Shown here in pieces: positions 10,625 to 19,228 of a stretch of 64,000 nucleotides of DNA. This DNA is from Myxococcales bacterium (GTDB lineage: Bacteria > Myxococcota_A > Polyangia > Nannocystales > Nannocystaceae). The notes beneath the pieces were generated by a model. The model had not been told where the DNA came from. It ran no database searches and saw only the letters and a list, made by a program, of their open reading frames with translations. Position numbers and translations under genes: made by a program. How positions within the stretch are numbered: position 1 is the first letter of the stretch; each line of letters begins with the position of its first letter. The stretch covers positions 1 to 64,000 of the forward strand of contig JACKDW010000012.1 of assembly GCA_020633295.1 (NCBI GenBank), in the 5' to 3' direction.

Positions 10625-11359
10625 ATGACCGACGCGCGCATGCAATTCATAGCAGCCGGGGGAGCGCTGCTGCTCGTCCTCGGCGGCCTCGCCTGCTCGG
10701 TCGCGCCGCCGCCGGTGCAGCAGGGCTTCATCTCCATCGAGCCTGGGGCGCGCGGACGGACAGACGTGACCGCGGTCGGCGGGCCGGTGGGCCTCTTCTC
10801 CGCAGATGGAGCGAGCATCGTCGGCAACGGCGGGCTTAACGCCGAGCCCTTCGTGGGGCAGCGGCTGTCGGTCCCGGTCGGCGTCGGCGTGGGCGGCAGC
10901 CCGGCGTGGGTCGGCTCGCGGGTCGGGCTTCGGTACCGCCCGCGTGAGTACCCGATCACGGTCGGCGTCGGCGGCGGGCCGGGGCTCACGGTCCGTCGAT
11001 ATAGCGAGCTCGAGCTCGCCGCGCGGGAGTTCGACGTCGGCTCCTACGGTGCGCTCGATCTCGAGTTCGCGATGAGCCACCGCTGGCGGAGGTTCGCGCT
11101 CTCCGGCGCGCTGCGTCCCGCGCTCAGCATATGGAACCTCGCCCAGCTCGTCAGCTTTTACGGCCTCATCGAGATTACGCCGGCGGTGTTCTTCACCGAG
11201 TCCATCGCGATGACGCTGCACGTGGTCACGGGGCCCCAGCTCTCGGTGGCGCGCGAGGAGGGCGGCACGTACTCCGACCCCCTACCGACGGGGGTGCTCG
11301 GCGGCGGCCTCGGTCTGTACGTGCAATTCGACGGCCCGAAGGGGCGGGGAAGGGAGTGA
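10625..11359 (+). CDS. lipoprotein with outer-membrane barrel-like body
   Basis: A 244-residue protein. ATG at 10625 has GAGG 4 nt upstream. The N-terminus AAGGALLLVLGGLACS is a lipoprotein signal with lipobox GLAC. The rest is Gly-rich with alternating strands (VGVGVGGSPAWVG, ITVGVGGGPGLTV) and ends in GLYVQFDG, typical of small myxobacterial outer-membrane beta-barrel-like proteins. No specific function. A consensus-like TTGACA lies at 10588-10593, about 30 bp upstream. Monocistronic. Confidence 0.75.
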   Translation: MTDARMQFIAAGGALLLVLGGLACSVAPPPVQQGFISIEPGARGRTDVTAVGGPVGLFSADGASIVGNGGLNAEPFVGQRLSVPVGVGVGGSPAWVGSRVGLRYRPREYPITVGVGGGPGLTVRRYSELELAAREFDVGSYGALDLEFAMSHRWRRFALSGALRPALSIWNLAQLVSFYGLIEITPAVFFTESIAMTLHVVTGPQLSVAREEGGTYSDPLPTGVLGGGLGLYVQFDGPKGRGRE

Positions 11360-11757
11360 AGCGTCGCCTCTGGCGTAGCGCGCTCGAAGGTCCGTAGCGC
11401 CGACAGCTCGCCGTCCCGTGACTCATAATCGTTGCAGAGTCGTCATTCGACTGAATTGGGCATTGGCGGTACTCGAAAAATTACGATCATTGCGCCCTCG
11501 CCAAGAACCTCGTGGTCGCGTTCGCGACCGCGCGGCCGCGCCTGCAGAAACTCCAGCTCGAGATCATCCTCGGCGCGTTCCCGAGCGCGTGCCGGCCGGC
11601 CGGGTCAATGAAAGCGGCGGTGACACGCCCCGCTGATGGGCGAATCGTCGCCGCGAGGCTCGACCGCGTCGCGCCGCGTCTCCGCGTCAATTAAGTCAGT
11701 ATCGTACCGAGCGACGCTCGCCGCGAGCACCGGCGCGCGTGGTGAAGCGAGCGCTCG
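11360..11757. other. intergenic region, no gene seen
   Basis: 398 bp between two plus-strand genes. The open frames here are short and biased to Arg/Ala. It contains a small dyad AGTCG-TCATT-CGACT near 11440 and a lower-GC patch (about 11420-11500) that could hold a promoter. No terminator-like hairpin is convincing. Confidence 0.5.
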
Positions 11758-13077
11758 ATGCACCGAACCACGCGACGAGGCTGTCGCCGCCCTGAGGATC
11801 TCCGCGCTCGAGCGGCGCGCCTGTGCTTGGTCGCGCTCGCGCTCGGCTGCGACGAGCCCGGCGCGCCTCCGTCCCCCGGTGAATCCGCCGCACCGACCCA
11901 TCAAAGGCCAGCCACCGTGACGCCACCACCTCCGCCCCCTGCGACCCCAACCGTCGAGATCGACGCGCCTCGTCACACCCTCGCCGTCGGCTCGAGCTTC
12001 AGCTGCGCGCTGCGCCGCGGGCAGGTGTACTGCTGGGGTGACAATCGTGAAGGCGCGGTGGGCGTGCCTGCGGGTGAGGAGCCGCGCACCAGGCCCAGCC
12101 TGGTTCCGGAGCTGCGCGGTGTCGTCTCTCTCGCGGCCTCGCGGTTCCACGCCGCCGCGCTCCACGAGGACGGCACCGTGTCGTGCTGGGGCTCCGACTC
12201 CTTCGGGCGCGTCTCGGGTGTCCCCGCGGCGTTCGGCGCCAAGCCCCCGACGCGCGTGGCGGGCCTCCGAGACGTGGTGCAGGTCGCGCTCGGGGAGAAC
12301 CACTCCTGTGCCCTGCGCGGCGACGGGAGCGTGTGGTGCTGGGGATACAATCGGCTGGGCGCGCTCGGTGATGGACGGACGATCACCGACGGGGATCAGG
12401 CGGCCGCCCCGGTCCGCGTCGTGGGTCTACCGCCCGCGTCGTCGATCGCCGCCTTCGGTCCTCTCAGCGCGGCGGTGGTCGCCGGGGAGATCTATTTCTG
12501 GGGGATCGGCGCCTATCGCATCGAGAGCGACGGCAGCAGCGGCAGCCTCCCGCGGGCCCCGGTCACTGCGGAGGAGCTCGCGCCGCGCCGACTCGCGGGG
12601 CTTTCGGGGGTCACGCGGCTCGTGCTGTATCGTGACCACGGCTTCGCGCTCACGGGCGACGGTCGCCTCTTCGCCCTCGGCATCGCGCCCATCGCCTACG
12701 GTATCGACCCCGAGCTGAGCCTGCCCAAGGGGCCCCGCATGACGCCTCGGAGCGTGCTCGAGTGGACCGTGAGCGAGGTGCGCGGCCTCGGCCCGGTCAC
12801 CGCGGTGGCGACCGGCACCGGCCACGTCTGCGCGCGTCTCTCGGACGGCACGCTGCGCTGCTGGGGCACGAGCGGACGCGGCGACGGGACACACGACTAC
12901 AAGCTGCCCCCGAGCGCGCTCGAGCTGGGCGCCGACGAGGTCGCCGCGGGGTCTCAGCACGTGCTCGCGCGCGCTGGCGACACGGTGTGGGCCTGGGGCA
13001 GCGGCTGGGCCGGGCAGCTCGGGCAGGGCACCACCGAGGACCTCGCCGTCCCCACGCCCGTCGTCTTCGATCCCTGA
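11758..13077 (+). CDS. RCC1-repeat lipoprotein
   Basis: A 439-residue protein. The N-terminus ends in LVALALGCDEP, a lipobox, followed by a Pro/Thr linker. From about residue 75 to the end there are six or seven RCC1-type propeller repeats, each with the signature C-A-L/V-x-x-x-G-x-V-x-C-W-G (for example CALRRGQVYCWGDN, CALRGDGSVWCWGYN, CARLSDGTLRCWGTS). In myxobacteria such proteins are abundant, cell-surface and of unknown role; the cysteines probably pair. Converges with the NlpC/P60-like gene and shares a bidirectional terminator. Confidence 0.88.
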   Translation: MHRTTRRGCRRPEDLRARAARLCLVALALGCDEPGAPPSPGESAAPTHQRPATVTPPPPPPATPTVEIDAPRHTLAVGSSFSCALRRGQVYCWGDNREGAVGVPAGEEPRTRPSLVPELRGVVSLAASRFHAAALHEDGTVSCWGSDSFGRVSGVPAAFGAKPPTRVAGLRDVVQVALGENHSCALRGDGSVWCWGYNRLGALGDGRTITDGDQAAAPVRVVGLPPASSIAAFGPLSAAVVAGEIYFWGIGAYRIESDGSSGSLPRAPVTAEELAPRRLAGLSGVTRLVLYRDHGFALTGDGRLFALGIAPIAYGIDPELSLPKGPRMTPRSVLEWTVSEVRGLGPVTAVATGTGHVCARLSDGTLRCWGTSGRGDGTHDYKLPPSALELGADEVAAGSQHVLARAGDTVWAWGSGWAGQLGQGTTEDLAVPTPVVFDP

Positions 13078-13091
13078 GTCGTCGCCCACGT

Positions 13092-13126
13092 CGAGAAGCC
13101 CCCGCGACCATCGCGGAGGCTTCTCG
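13092..13126. terminator. bidirectional terminator between convergent genes
   Basis: A 16-bp stem with one mismatch (left arm begins CGAGAAGCC, right arm ends GGCTTCTCG) around a CCA loop. It lies 15 bp after the RCC1 stop and 67 bp after the stop of the opposing gene. No T run on either side. Confidence 0.75.
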
Positions 13127-13192
13127 GCGCCGGTGAGCGCCGCGACGGAGCGACCCGCGGCGCGCGATCGCGGTCGCGCGCCGGCGAGCGCG

Positions 13193-16036
13193 TCAGGGCA
13201 CCTTCACGACCGCGCGCAGGTTGATGCCGCCGCTCGCGTTGAGCGTCGTGACGACCGCGTTGGCGGCGGTCATGCCCGCCACGAAGTTGAGGTTCGAGGT
13301 CGCCGGCACCGCGTCCGGGTAGGCCGCGAAGAAGCCCGGGCCCGTCGGCTGCGTCACCGTCAGGTTGCCGAACACCGCGAGCGCGTCGTCCGGGATCGTC
13401 GGGACGCCCACGATGTCGACGGCGATCGACTCCTCGTCCTCGAGCGGCGCGCCGTTGTCGAGCCGCGTGTCCTTGACGCGGATCGGCGGGATCGGCTGGA
13501 AGTCGCCCTTGTCGCCGATCCAGCCCTGCACGTCGACGACGAAGTGCGCGTCGCGGAGCGTGTAGAGGCTGGCGAAGCCCTCGTCCGAGACCGGCACGAT
13601 CACGAGGTTCGCGCGCACCTGGCCGGCGGCGTAGTTGAGGTTGGAGGTCTGCGGCTGCGGCGTGCCGGCCTCGAAGATCGTCGCGTGACCGTCGCTCTCC
13701 GGCTGCACCGCGACGAGGTTGGCGATCACGGCGTGAGCCTCGGCGAGCGGGATCCCGCCGAGCCCCGAGAGCTGGAGCTTGTGGGTCCCGGCCGTGAGCG
13801 GCGCCTCGCCGAACTCGGGCTGGCGCGAGTCGAACACGCGCGCCGGCGTGACCGGGTGGACATCCGCCGACGGCGGGAAGTAGCCGAACGCGTCGACGAC
13901 GACGTCCGTCTCCCCGTCGGGAGAGAAGTGGTAGAGGTTGACGGCGCCCGCGTCGTTGGGCTCGACGATGACGAGGTTCCCCGTCGACTGCCCCGGGTAG
14001 AAGTTGACGTTCGAGGTCCCGGGGTTCACGGCGCCTGGGTAAACGGCCAGGTGACCGAGCGAGAGCGGGTGGGCGGCGGTGACGTTGAGCACCAGCGCGC
14101 CGACCGAGGCCGCCCCGGGGATCCCGCCCTTGCCGGTCACGGTGACCGCGATCGTCTCCTCGCTCGCCAGCGGCCCCTCGTGCTCTTGACCCGCCTGGCG
14201 CGTGTCGAGGAGCCGGACCGGCGGCACCGGCTTGTACGATGAGCTCGCCGGGAGGTACCCGCTCGCGTCGAAGACGGCGTGGGCCGTGGTCGGCGGCGGA
14301 GGGGGCGGCGCGTCGGGGCAGACGCTGTTGTAGCGCACGGGCTTGTAGCCCGTGCCCGCGCCCGCGTCGCCCCACGACATGGGGCGCGCGATCACCCGCA
14401 TCCGCTCCTTGCCGACGGTCGCCTCCACGATGTCGAAGCTGTTGTTCCAGTTGCTCGCGGCGATCAGCCGGACGTGACTCCCGGGCTTGTTGACCGCGTC
14501 ACCGGGCTTGAGCTCGTAGAGGCTCTCGAGCGTGTGGCTCACCGTGTAGAGGCTCGACGTCGTCTTGTGCCCGGACTGCCACGCCTTGCTCACGAAGCCG
14601 GAGCAGTCGACGCCGTACGAGCACCCGTCGACGACCTTGTCTGTCGGGGTGTTGAGGTCACCGACCGTGTACTGGTTGTGCACGGCGTCGTCGTAGGTGC
14701 TGACCTCGATGTGGCCGGCGTACTTGTACGCGACCCCGCGGATCGGCTGACCGAGGCGCGCCTGGAAGTACGAGAGCGGCGTGCGGCCGGAGCACGACTT
14801 CATGTGGTTCTCGTTGTAGATCGCCTCGTAGTTCACGTACTCGTAGGCGCGGTGCAGGATCTCGTCGCGCGAGATGCACTGGCTGCGCGGCCGCGCGTCG
14901 TCGCCCGGCGACGCGATCGCGGGCGGCTCCGCGGGCGCGCTCGAGCGCGGGCTCGGGGGCAGCTGGGCGGCGGCGACGGAGATGTCCCGGGGGCGGATGA
15001 CCGAGGTCTCGTCGGAGCCCGCGCTCAGGGCCCGCAGGTTGCCGTCGGGATCCATGGCGAGCCGGTGCTCGATCCACACGATCTCGTCCTTCATGGGCAT
15101 CTCGAGCAGCTGGACGAGCGCGCCCTCGAGCGTGAAGCGATACGCGAGCTCGCGCGTCTGGATCACGCCGCCTTCGAGGTGCACGTCGGAGACGCGGATC
15201 CAGAGGTCGCCGCCCGGCGTCGCGCCGATGATCGCGATCGCCCCGAGCACGCCGCTCGCGCGGACGGTCGTGACCTCGACGCCATCGACGATCACGGCGC
15301 CGACCGAGGGGTCCCCGTCGGGGTCGCCGTCGTAGCCGATCAGCTCGACCGTGTGCTCGCCGACCACGAACTCCGAGGTCGGGCTGCCCGACGCGATGTA
15401 CCCGCCCTCGGCGTCAAACACCGGGAGGGCCGAGTGACCGAAGCGCAGCTCGAGCGAGATCACGCCCGAGTCATCCCGACGAAGCCCCGTGACGTCGCGC
15501 GCGCTGACGCCGACGTCGGGGAACTCGAAGGTCTCCCAGGCCGAGGGCTGCACGTCGTTGCGGCCGGCGCGGGCGAGGACCGGCGCGTCCCCGCCGACCG
15601 TGAGCACGTACAGGTGGCGGTCGGTGACCTCGATGTCTTGCAGGCCGCGCACGAGCCCGTCGAGCAGGTAGCGGTCGACGACCGCGCCGTCGTCGTCGAC
15701 GACCAGGACCTTGTGCCCCGGGGCGTCGGCGATCCAGTTGTGACCGCGCTCGTCCATGGCGTACGCCGTCGGCCCCCACTCCTCGATCTCCTCGACGCCG
15801 ACGCCCTCGTAGGTGACGCCGTCGTCCCCGCCGTCGACCCCCACGCCGGTGATGCGCTCGCTCTCCGGCGGCGGGAGCTCATCGCTCGGCTCCTCCATCT
15901 CGTCTGCGGCGCCCGTGGGATCCACGTCGGTGGTCTCGACGTCGCCGTCCTCGGCGCAGCCCGTCATCGCGAGGACGGGGGTGAGCAGCGCGGTCATGAG
16001 CGGGGCGCGGAGGGTGAACGTTCGAGTGGTCTTCAT
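13193..16036 (-). CDS. lipoprotein with NlpC/P60-like peptidase domain and C-terminal strand repeats
   Basis: A 947-residue protein; ATG at 16036 follows GGAG at a proper distance. The signal ends in LAMTGCAEDG (lipobox) and is followed by an acidic linker. Residues about 50-330 form a propeller-like region. About residues 395-560 resemble cell-wall amidase/endopeptidases of the NlpC/P60 group: VDCSGFVSKAW with Cys478 and GSHVRLIA with His521 as the likely catalytic pair. After a PPPPPP linker come three repeats of about 120 residues, each with R-x-x-D-T/S-R and a V-D-V/A-x-G-Y/W-x strand (VRLLDTR, ARVFDSR, IRVKDTR), a module also common in actinobacterial secreted proteins. Likely acts on peptidoglycan or surface material (inference). 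Confidence 0.8.
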   Translation of the reverse strand: MKTTRTFTLRAPLMTALLTPVLAMTGCAEDGDVETTDVDPTGAADEMEEPSDELPPPESERITGVGVDGGDDGVTYEGVGVEEIEEWGPTAYAMDERGHNWIADAPGHKVLVVDDDGAVVDRYLLDGLVRGLQDIEVTDRHLYVLTVGGDAPVLARAGRNDVQPSAWETFEFPDVGVSARDVTGLRRDDSGVISLELRFGHSALPVFDAEGGYIASGSPTSEFVVGEHTVELIGYDGDPDGDPSVGAVIVDGVEVTTVRASGVLGAIAIIGATPGGDLWIRVSDVHLEGGVIQTRELAYRFTLEGALVQLLEMPMKDEIVWIEHRLAMDPDGNLRALSAGSDETSVIRPRDISVAAAQLPPSPRSSAPAEPPAIASPGDDARPRSQCISRDEILHRAYEYVNYEAIYNENHMKSCSGRTPLSYFQARLGQPIRGVAYKYAGHIEVSTYDDAVHNQYTVGDLNTPTDKVVDGCSYGVDCSGFVSKAWQSGHKTTSSLYTVSHTLESLYELKPGDAVNKPGSHVRLIAASNWNNSFDIVEATVGKERMRVIARPMSWGDAGAGTGYKPVRYNSVCPDAPPPPPPTTAHAVFDASGYLPASSSYKPVPPVRLLDTRQAGQEHEGPLASEETIAVTVTGKGGIPGAASVGALVLNVTAAHPLSLGHLAVYPGAVNPGTSNVNFYPGQSTGNLVIVEPNDAGAVNLYHFSPDGETDVVVDAFGYFPPSADVHPVTPARVFDSRQPEFGEAPLTAGTHKLQLSGLGGIPLAEAHAVIANLVAVQPESDGHATIFEAGTPQPQTSNLNYAAGQVRANLVIVPVSDEGFASLYTLRDAHFVVDVQGWIGDKGDFQPIPPIRVKDTRLDNGAPLEDEESIAVDIVGVPTIPDDALAVFGNLTVTQPTGPGFFAAYPDAVPATSNLNFVAGMTAANAVVTTLNASGGINLRAVVKVP

Positions 16037-16345
16037 CGCAGGAGCTCCGATCGCGGGGGCAGCTCGCCCCGCATTCCCACCCAAGACGGAGCCCGACGGA
16101 GAAGTCGCAGCGGGGGGTCGATTATTTTTAAAAAAAGTTTTTCGACCCCGCGCGCCGCGCGGGATCGAAATCGCGCGGCGTCCTCCAGCGCAACTGCCAG
16201 GTGACGCCTACCGGGCGTGAAACCGTCCCACAACCCCGGTTTTTGGAGAAACGGCGCGGCGACGCGGTTTTCTTAAAACGGGGGCGGAGGCGTCTCGTCG
16301 TCGCTACGCTCGCGGTTGATTCGGAGCGTGCGCGGAGGTCGACGG
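16037..16345. other. divergent intergenic region with AT-rich hairpin
   Basis: Separates the minus-strand NlpC/P60-like gene from the plus-strand 16346 gene. At 16114-16149 an 8-bp stem (GGGGTCGA / TCGACCCC) encloses a 20-nt loop made almost only of A and T, the most AT-rich patch in the element. It could be a promoter up-element for the minus gene or a protein-binding site. The rest has T-rich runs at 16239-16275 and no gene. Confidence 0.5.
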
Positions 16346-16801
16346 GTGGCGGCGAGACGAGGAGAGACGCGACGACCGCGGAGAGGGCCGGGCGGAGGTC
16401 TCGGCGGGCTCGTGGCCGTCCTCGCGACGTGCTTGGTCGCCGGAGGTGTCTCGGGCTGCGCTCACGTCGCGCCGACCGAGCCGCCAGCGGCCGATACGGG
16501 CGCCGAGCAGCTCGCGGGCGTCATCCAGAGCGAGGTCACGGGCGAGCCCTTCGCGCTCTACGAGCTGGTGCTCGAGGGTCAAGGAGTCGTTCGCCAGACG
16601 CGGACGAACTCCGAGGGTCTGTTCCGCTTCGACAACCTCCCTTCCGGGCGCTACGAGCTCTTGATCGTCGACATGAAGTGCGCGTCCGCGGACTCCTCGC
16701 GCACCGTCGAGGTTCAGCGCGGCGCGCCCACTCGGGTCGTGCTCTCGCTGCACCCCGGGTGCGAGACGACCGCCGCGACGTGTAGACCTTGTCCACCTTG
16801 A
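16346..16801 (+). CDS. small lipoprotein with carboxypeptidase-regulatory-like (CarboxypepD_reg/SdrD B) domain
   Basis: A 151-residue protein. GTG at 16346 is preferred over a TTG 30 nt upstream because GGAGGT lies 6 nt before it. The signal ends in GGVSGCAHV (lipobox). Residues about 50-130 are an Ig-like carboxypeptidase regulatory domain: GVIQSEVTGEPFALYEL, then T-N-S-E-G-L-F-R-F-D-N-L-P-S-G-R-Y-E-L, the usual turn of this family. Two Cys pairs near the C-terminus (CASADSS, CRPCPP). Probably an outer-membrane-facing adhesion or sensing module; no partner gene is visible. Confidence 0.75.
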   Translation: MAARRGETRRPRRGPGGGLGGLVAVLATCLVAGGVSGCAHVAPTEPPAADTGAEQLAGVIQSEVTGEPFALYELVLEGQGVVRQTRTNSEGLFRFDNLPSGRYELLIVDMKCASADSSRTVEVQRGAPTRVVLSLHPGCETTAATCRPCPP

Positions 16802-17282
16802 CGCGGAGCCGCAGAGTCTTCTCCTCGTCGGTGCGGCGCTCATGAGGCGCTACGCGGTGGCATCGCACATGGGCTGGTCCATTGGGCATGTGGTCACTCG
16901 AGCTCGTGGCCAGCTGGCCTCCGCGACCTGTGCGCGCGCCGGCCCGCGCGTCCGCGTCTGTTGACGTTGTGGCGGCCACGGCGGCAGCGTCGGCGCCTCG
17001 AGGACGCGACGGGGCGCGAGCGCGCCGCGAGCCCGTCGGCGCTCAGCTCGACGGGCGCCGACCCCCGGCGCGACGCGAGTCCGGGCGTGCTGTCTCGAGA
17101 GTCCACTCGTGACCATACCACGCGCGCGGAGCCGCGCCCGGCGCGTGGCGTTGTAGGCCTCGAGAACGAGGTACTACCATGCGATCGGCGCCCCCCGGAG
17201 CGCGCTCTCCGCGAGCGATCGAGCGATCGAGCGAACGCGCGTGATTCGAGATGACCTTTAGGTCAACCTTAGCGAGCTCCCG
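16802..17282. other. intergenic region, no gene seen
   Basis: 481 bp without a convincing gene; overlapping open frames are Arg-rich on both strands. It contains GAGCGATC direct repeats near 17212-17228 and ends with the palindrome described separately. Confidence 0.45.
17252..17265. promoter_or_regulatory. palindrome TGACCT-TT-AGGTCA upstream of HEAT-like gene
   Basis: A perfect 6+2+6 inverted repeat that ends 17 nt before the ATG at 17283. It is in the right place for an operator overlapping the promoter or the first transcribed bases. Confidence 0.45.
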
Positions 17283-18437
17283 ATGAGCGATCCGAACACC
17301 CCGTCTGGGTCCGCGCCGCTCGCCCGCCCGCCGCGTCCGCCTGCGCCCGCGCCTGAGGAGCCCGAGGAGCGGCGACGGGCGCAGCTCCTCCTCCGAGATC
17401 AGCGTCGCGTCCAGCGCGACAGGGAGCTCCGCGACAGCACGTTGCGCGCGCTCGCGGACTGTCTCGAGGTGCCGATCGTGCTCGCGCCGCCGGAGCACCG
17501 CGCGTTCGAGGAGGCCTATCAGCGCGCGCGTCGGAGCTTGTTCGCGGCGATCCCCGGTCAGCTGCGCCGCCTGCTGCTCACGAACGACACGACCGCCGTC
17601 GAGCTTTCCATCCGCGAGCGGGAGCAGCGGGGCCCGGACGCCGCGACCGCGAGTCAGGTGCTGCTGCGGCTGACGAAGCACCCGAACCTCGGCGTCGCGC
17701 AGCGCTGCCTCGGCGCGCTCTTCCGACCCCGCGCGCCGGAGCTCGACGAGCTCCTGCGCGACATCCTGAGCGAGCGCGCGAGCCCGCTGCGGCGCTACGC
17801 GCTCGCGCGCGCGCGCGCCGAGCTCTCGCGCGGGCGTCTCGAGCCGCTCGCGCGTCTCGTCCTGACCGCCGAGCCAGACGAGCCCGACGCCGTGCTGCTG
17901 CGCGACGCGCTGCTGATCCTCGAGCGCGATCAGCTCCCGATCGACGAGCGCCGGCTCCTGCCCCTCCTCGAGCACGAGGACGCGCTCGTGCGTCGCGTCG
18001 CTGCGCGCGTCGCTGAGCGCGTCGGCTACCAGCCAGGCTGGCCCGCGCTGCTCGTGCCCGCGCTGCTCCAGCACGAGCCCTCGGCCCGTCGGCTGCGCCG
18101 ATGGTCCGGGCTCCGCGGGTATCACTTCGGCGGCGCGATCCCGTCGACGATCACCTACGAGCCGTACACGCTCGAGCACCGCGCGGCCTTCCTCGCGCTG
18201 CGCGAGCCGCTGCCGGTCCGACGCGCGATCGCAGGGCGCGCGCGCCGGTGCTCCGCCCGCGCGATCCAGGAGTTCGCCGACCAGCTCGACGCCGCGGAGC
18301 TCGACCACCAGCGGCACCAGCTGACGCGCGCGCTGCTGTACGCCGCCCGCGTCAAACATCAGCGCCATCGGCTGCTCTGCGCGCTCCTGGTCGCGCGTCC
18401 TCAGAGCATCGGACCGCCCGATGCCTCGATCCGCTGA
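17283..18437 (+). CDS. HEAT-like helical repeat protein
   Basis: A 384-residue protein, soluble, with no signal. After a Pro-rich N-terminus it is almost wholly helical and made of Leu/Arg-rich helix pairs (for example LRRYALARARAELSRG, DALVRRVAARVAERVG), as in HEAT or Armadillo-type proteins; I cannot assign it to a family. It starts 18 nt after a palindrome and ends 28 bp before the tyrosine recombinase remnant. It could be a passenger gene of the element. Confidence 0.65.
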   Translation: MSDPNTPSGSAPLARPPRPPAPAPEEPEERRRAQLLLRDQRRVQRDRELRDSTLRALADCLEVPIVLAPPEHRAFEEAYQRARRSLFAAIPGQLRRLLLTNDTTAVELSIREREQRGPDAATASQVLLRLTKHPNLGVAQRCLGALFRPRAPELDELLRDILSERASPLRRYALARARAELSRGRLEPLARLVLTAEPDEPDAVLLRDALLILERDQLPIDERRLLPLLEHEDALVRRVAARVAERVGYQPGWPALLVPALLQHEPSARRLRRWSGLRGYHFGGAIPSTITYEPYTLEHRAAFLALREPLPVRRAIAGRARRCSARAIQEFADQLDAAELDHQRHQLTRALLYAARVKHQRHRLLCALLVARPQSIGPPDASIR

Positions 18438-18465
18438 CCGGTGATTTTTGCTTCTGCTCCACGCT

Positions 18466-18652
18466 CTCGAGACCTGCGGTCCTCACATCCTGCGCCACAC
18501 CTTTTGCAGCCAGCTCGTGCTGCGGGGTGCGCACCATTCAAAAACTCGCCGGGCACGCCGAGCTGTCCACGACTGAGGTCTTCATGCACTTGGTCTCGGA
18601 AGTCGAAGAGGACGCCATCCGGCGTCTGCGTCCCGACGAAGACGACGAGTAG
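18466..18652 (+). pseudogene. tyrosine recombinase C-terminal remnant, frameshifted
   Basis: Only the last part of the catalytic domain remains. In one frame it reads CGPHILRHTFCSQLVLRGA with the H-x-x-R-H box (His at 18484, Arg at 18493). The reading then shifts near 18521-18530 to a second frame, VRTIQKLAGHAELSTTEVFMHL, with the G-H box. The position of the nucleophilic Tyr is Phe (TTC at 18581-18583). The 5' two thirds of the gene are absent. So the enzyme is dead three times over. It lies 80 bp from the right-hand direct repeat, pointing toward it. CTTAGC occurs twice in the gap (about 18704-18717) and could be an arm-type site. Confidence 0.85.
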
Positions 18653-18712
18653 TTTGGTACCCAGCGGGAACATCGATCCCGCGCAAACGAAAACCCCAAC
18701 AATCTTAGCTTC

Positions 18713-18910
18713 TTAGCCTCCCCTAACTGAGTACGCCGCGTACACGACCCCCATCCCGCCTCGCCCGAGCTCCGACAGCACCACGTAGCGGTCGATGACC
18801 TCCCCGCGCGTCAGCCCGTGTTGCTCGCGCGGCTGCGGCGGGAGCGTGGTCGATGTCGCCGCGATCGTGTCCGCGACGAACGTCTCCTCATCGCCGGTTA
18901 GCTCCGTCAT
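18713..18910 (-). pseudogene. N-terminal fragment of the interrupted Ser/Thr kinase
   Basis: A 65-codon frame from ATG at 18910. Residues 1-40 are a Thr-rich N-terminus; then IDRYVVLSELGRGGMGVVYAAY, an intact kinase start with glycine loop. After the repeat the frame reads only SVRGG and stops. The break is within the same codons where the kinase half at 5580-7832 begins, and the two frames agree. A -10-like TTATAC (minus strand of 18961-18966) lies about 50 bp upstream. Translation would give a short peptide without catalytic residues. Confidence 0.85.
18732..18743 (+). repeat. right copy of 12-bp direct repeat TACGCCGCGTAC
   Basis: Identical to 7822-7833. Here it is extended by a G to a perfect 13-base palindrome (GTACGC-C-GCGTAC). 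It is the last stretch of kinase sequence in the N-terminal fragment. Candidate attachment site (attR). Confidence 0.6.
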
Positions 18911-19228
18911 CGTCCTTGTCGTCGCGCGGCCGCACGTGGCATGGATGTCTCGAGGAGCATGTATAACGCGGCGCGGCGGCGAGGCGCGTCGCGCTCATCG
19001 TGCGCGACGGGTCCGCGCCGGGCGGGTCCGCTCGCGCCCGCGCGCGCGTGATCGAGCGATCGCGTCGAGGCTGAACGTGACCGCAGCGCGAGCCGCTACG
19101 CGAGCGGCCATCGGCGAGCGCGTTCACGCTTCGTCTCGCTGGGGCGAGCGCGGGTCGGCGCCGGCGAGTGGCGAGCGCTCGCGCGCGCCGCGGCGCGCGG
19201 CGAGTGGCGACGCTCGGTCGCGCGGGAG
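18911..19228. other. region upstream of the split kinase, no gene seen
   Basis: 318 bp between the kinase fragment and the end of the 19229 gene. It holds the putative kinase promoter (TTATAC on the minus strand at 18961-18966). The remainder is GC-rich with many CGCG runs and open frames of Arg/Ala bias on both strands. Confidence 0.45.

Noticed and set aside
12954..14375. 473-codon open frame on the minus strand
   Set aside because: Arg-rich composition; it overlaps the NlpC/P60-like gene in another frame, which has recognisable domains.
18713..18910. Independent small gene encoding a 65-residue protein
   Set aside because: It is an exact kinase N-terminus cut at the glycine loop, with five unrelated codons added before a stop.
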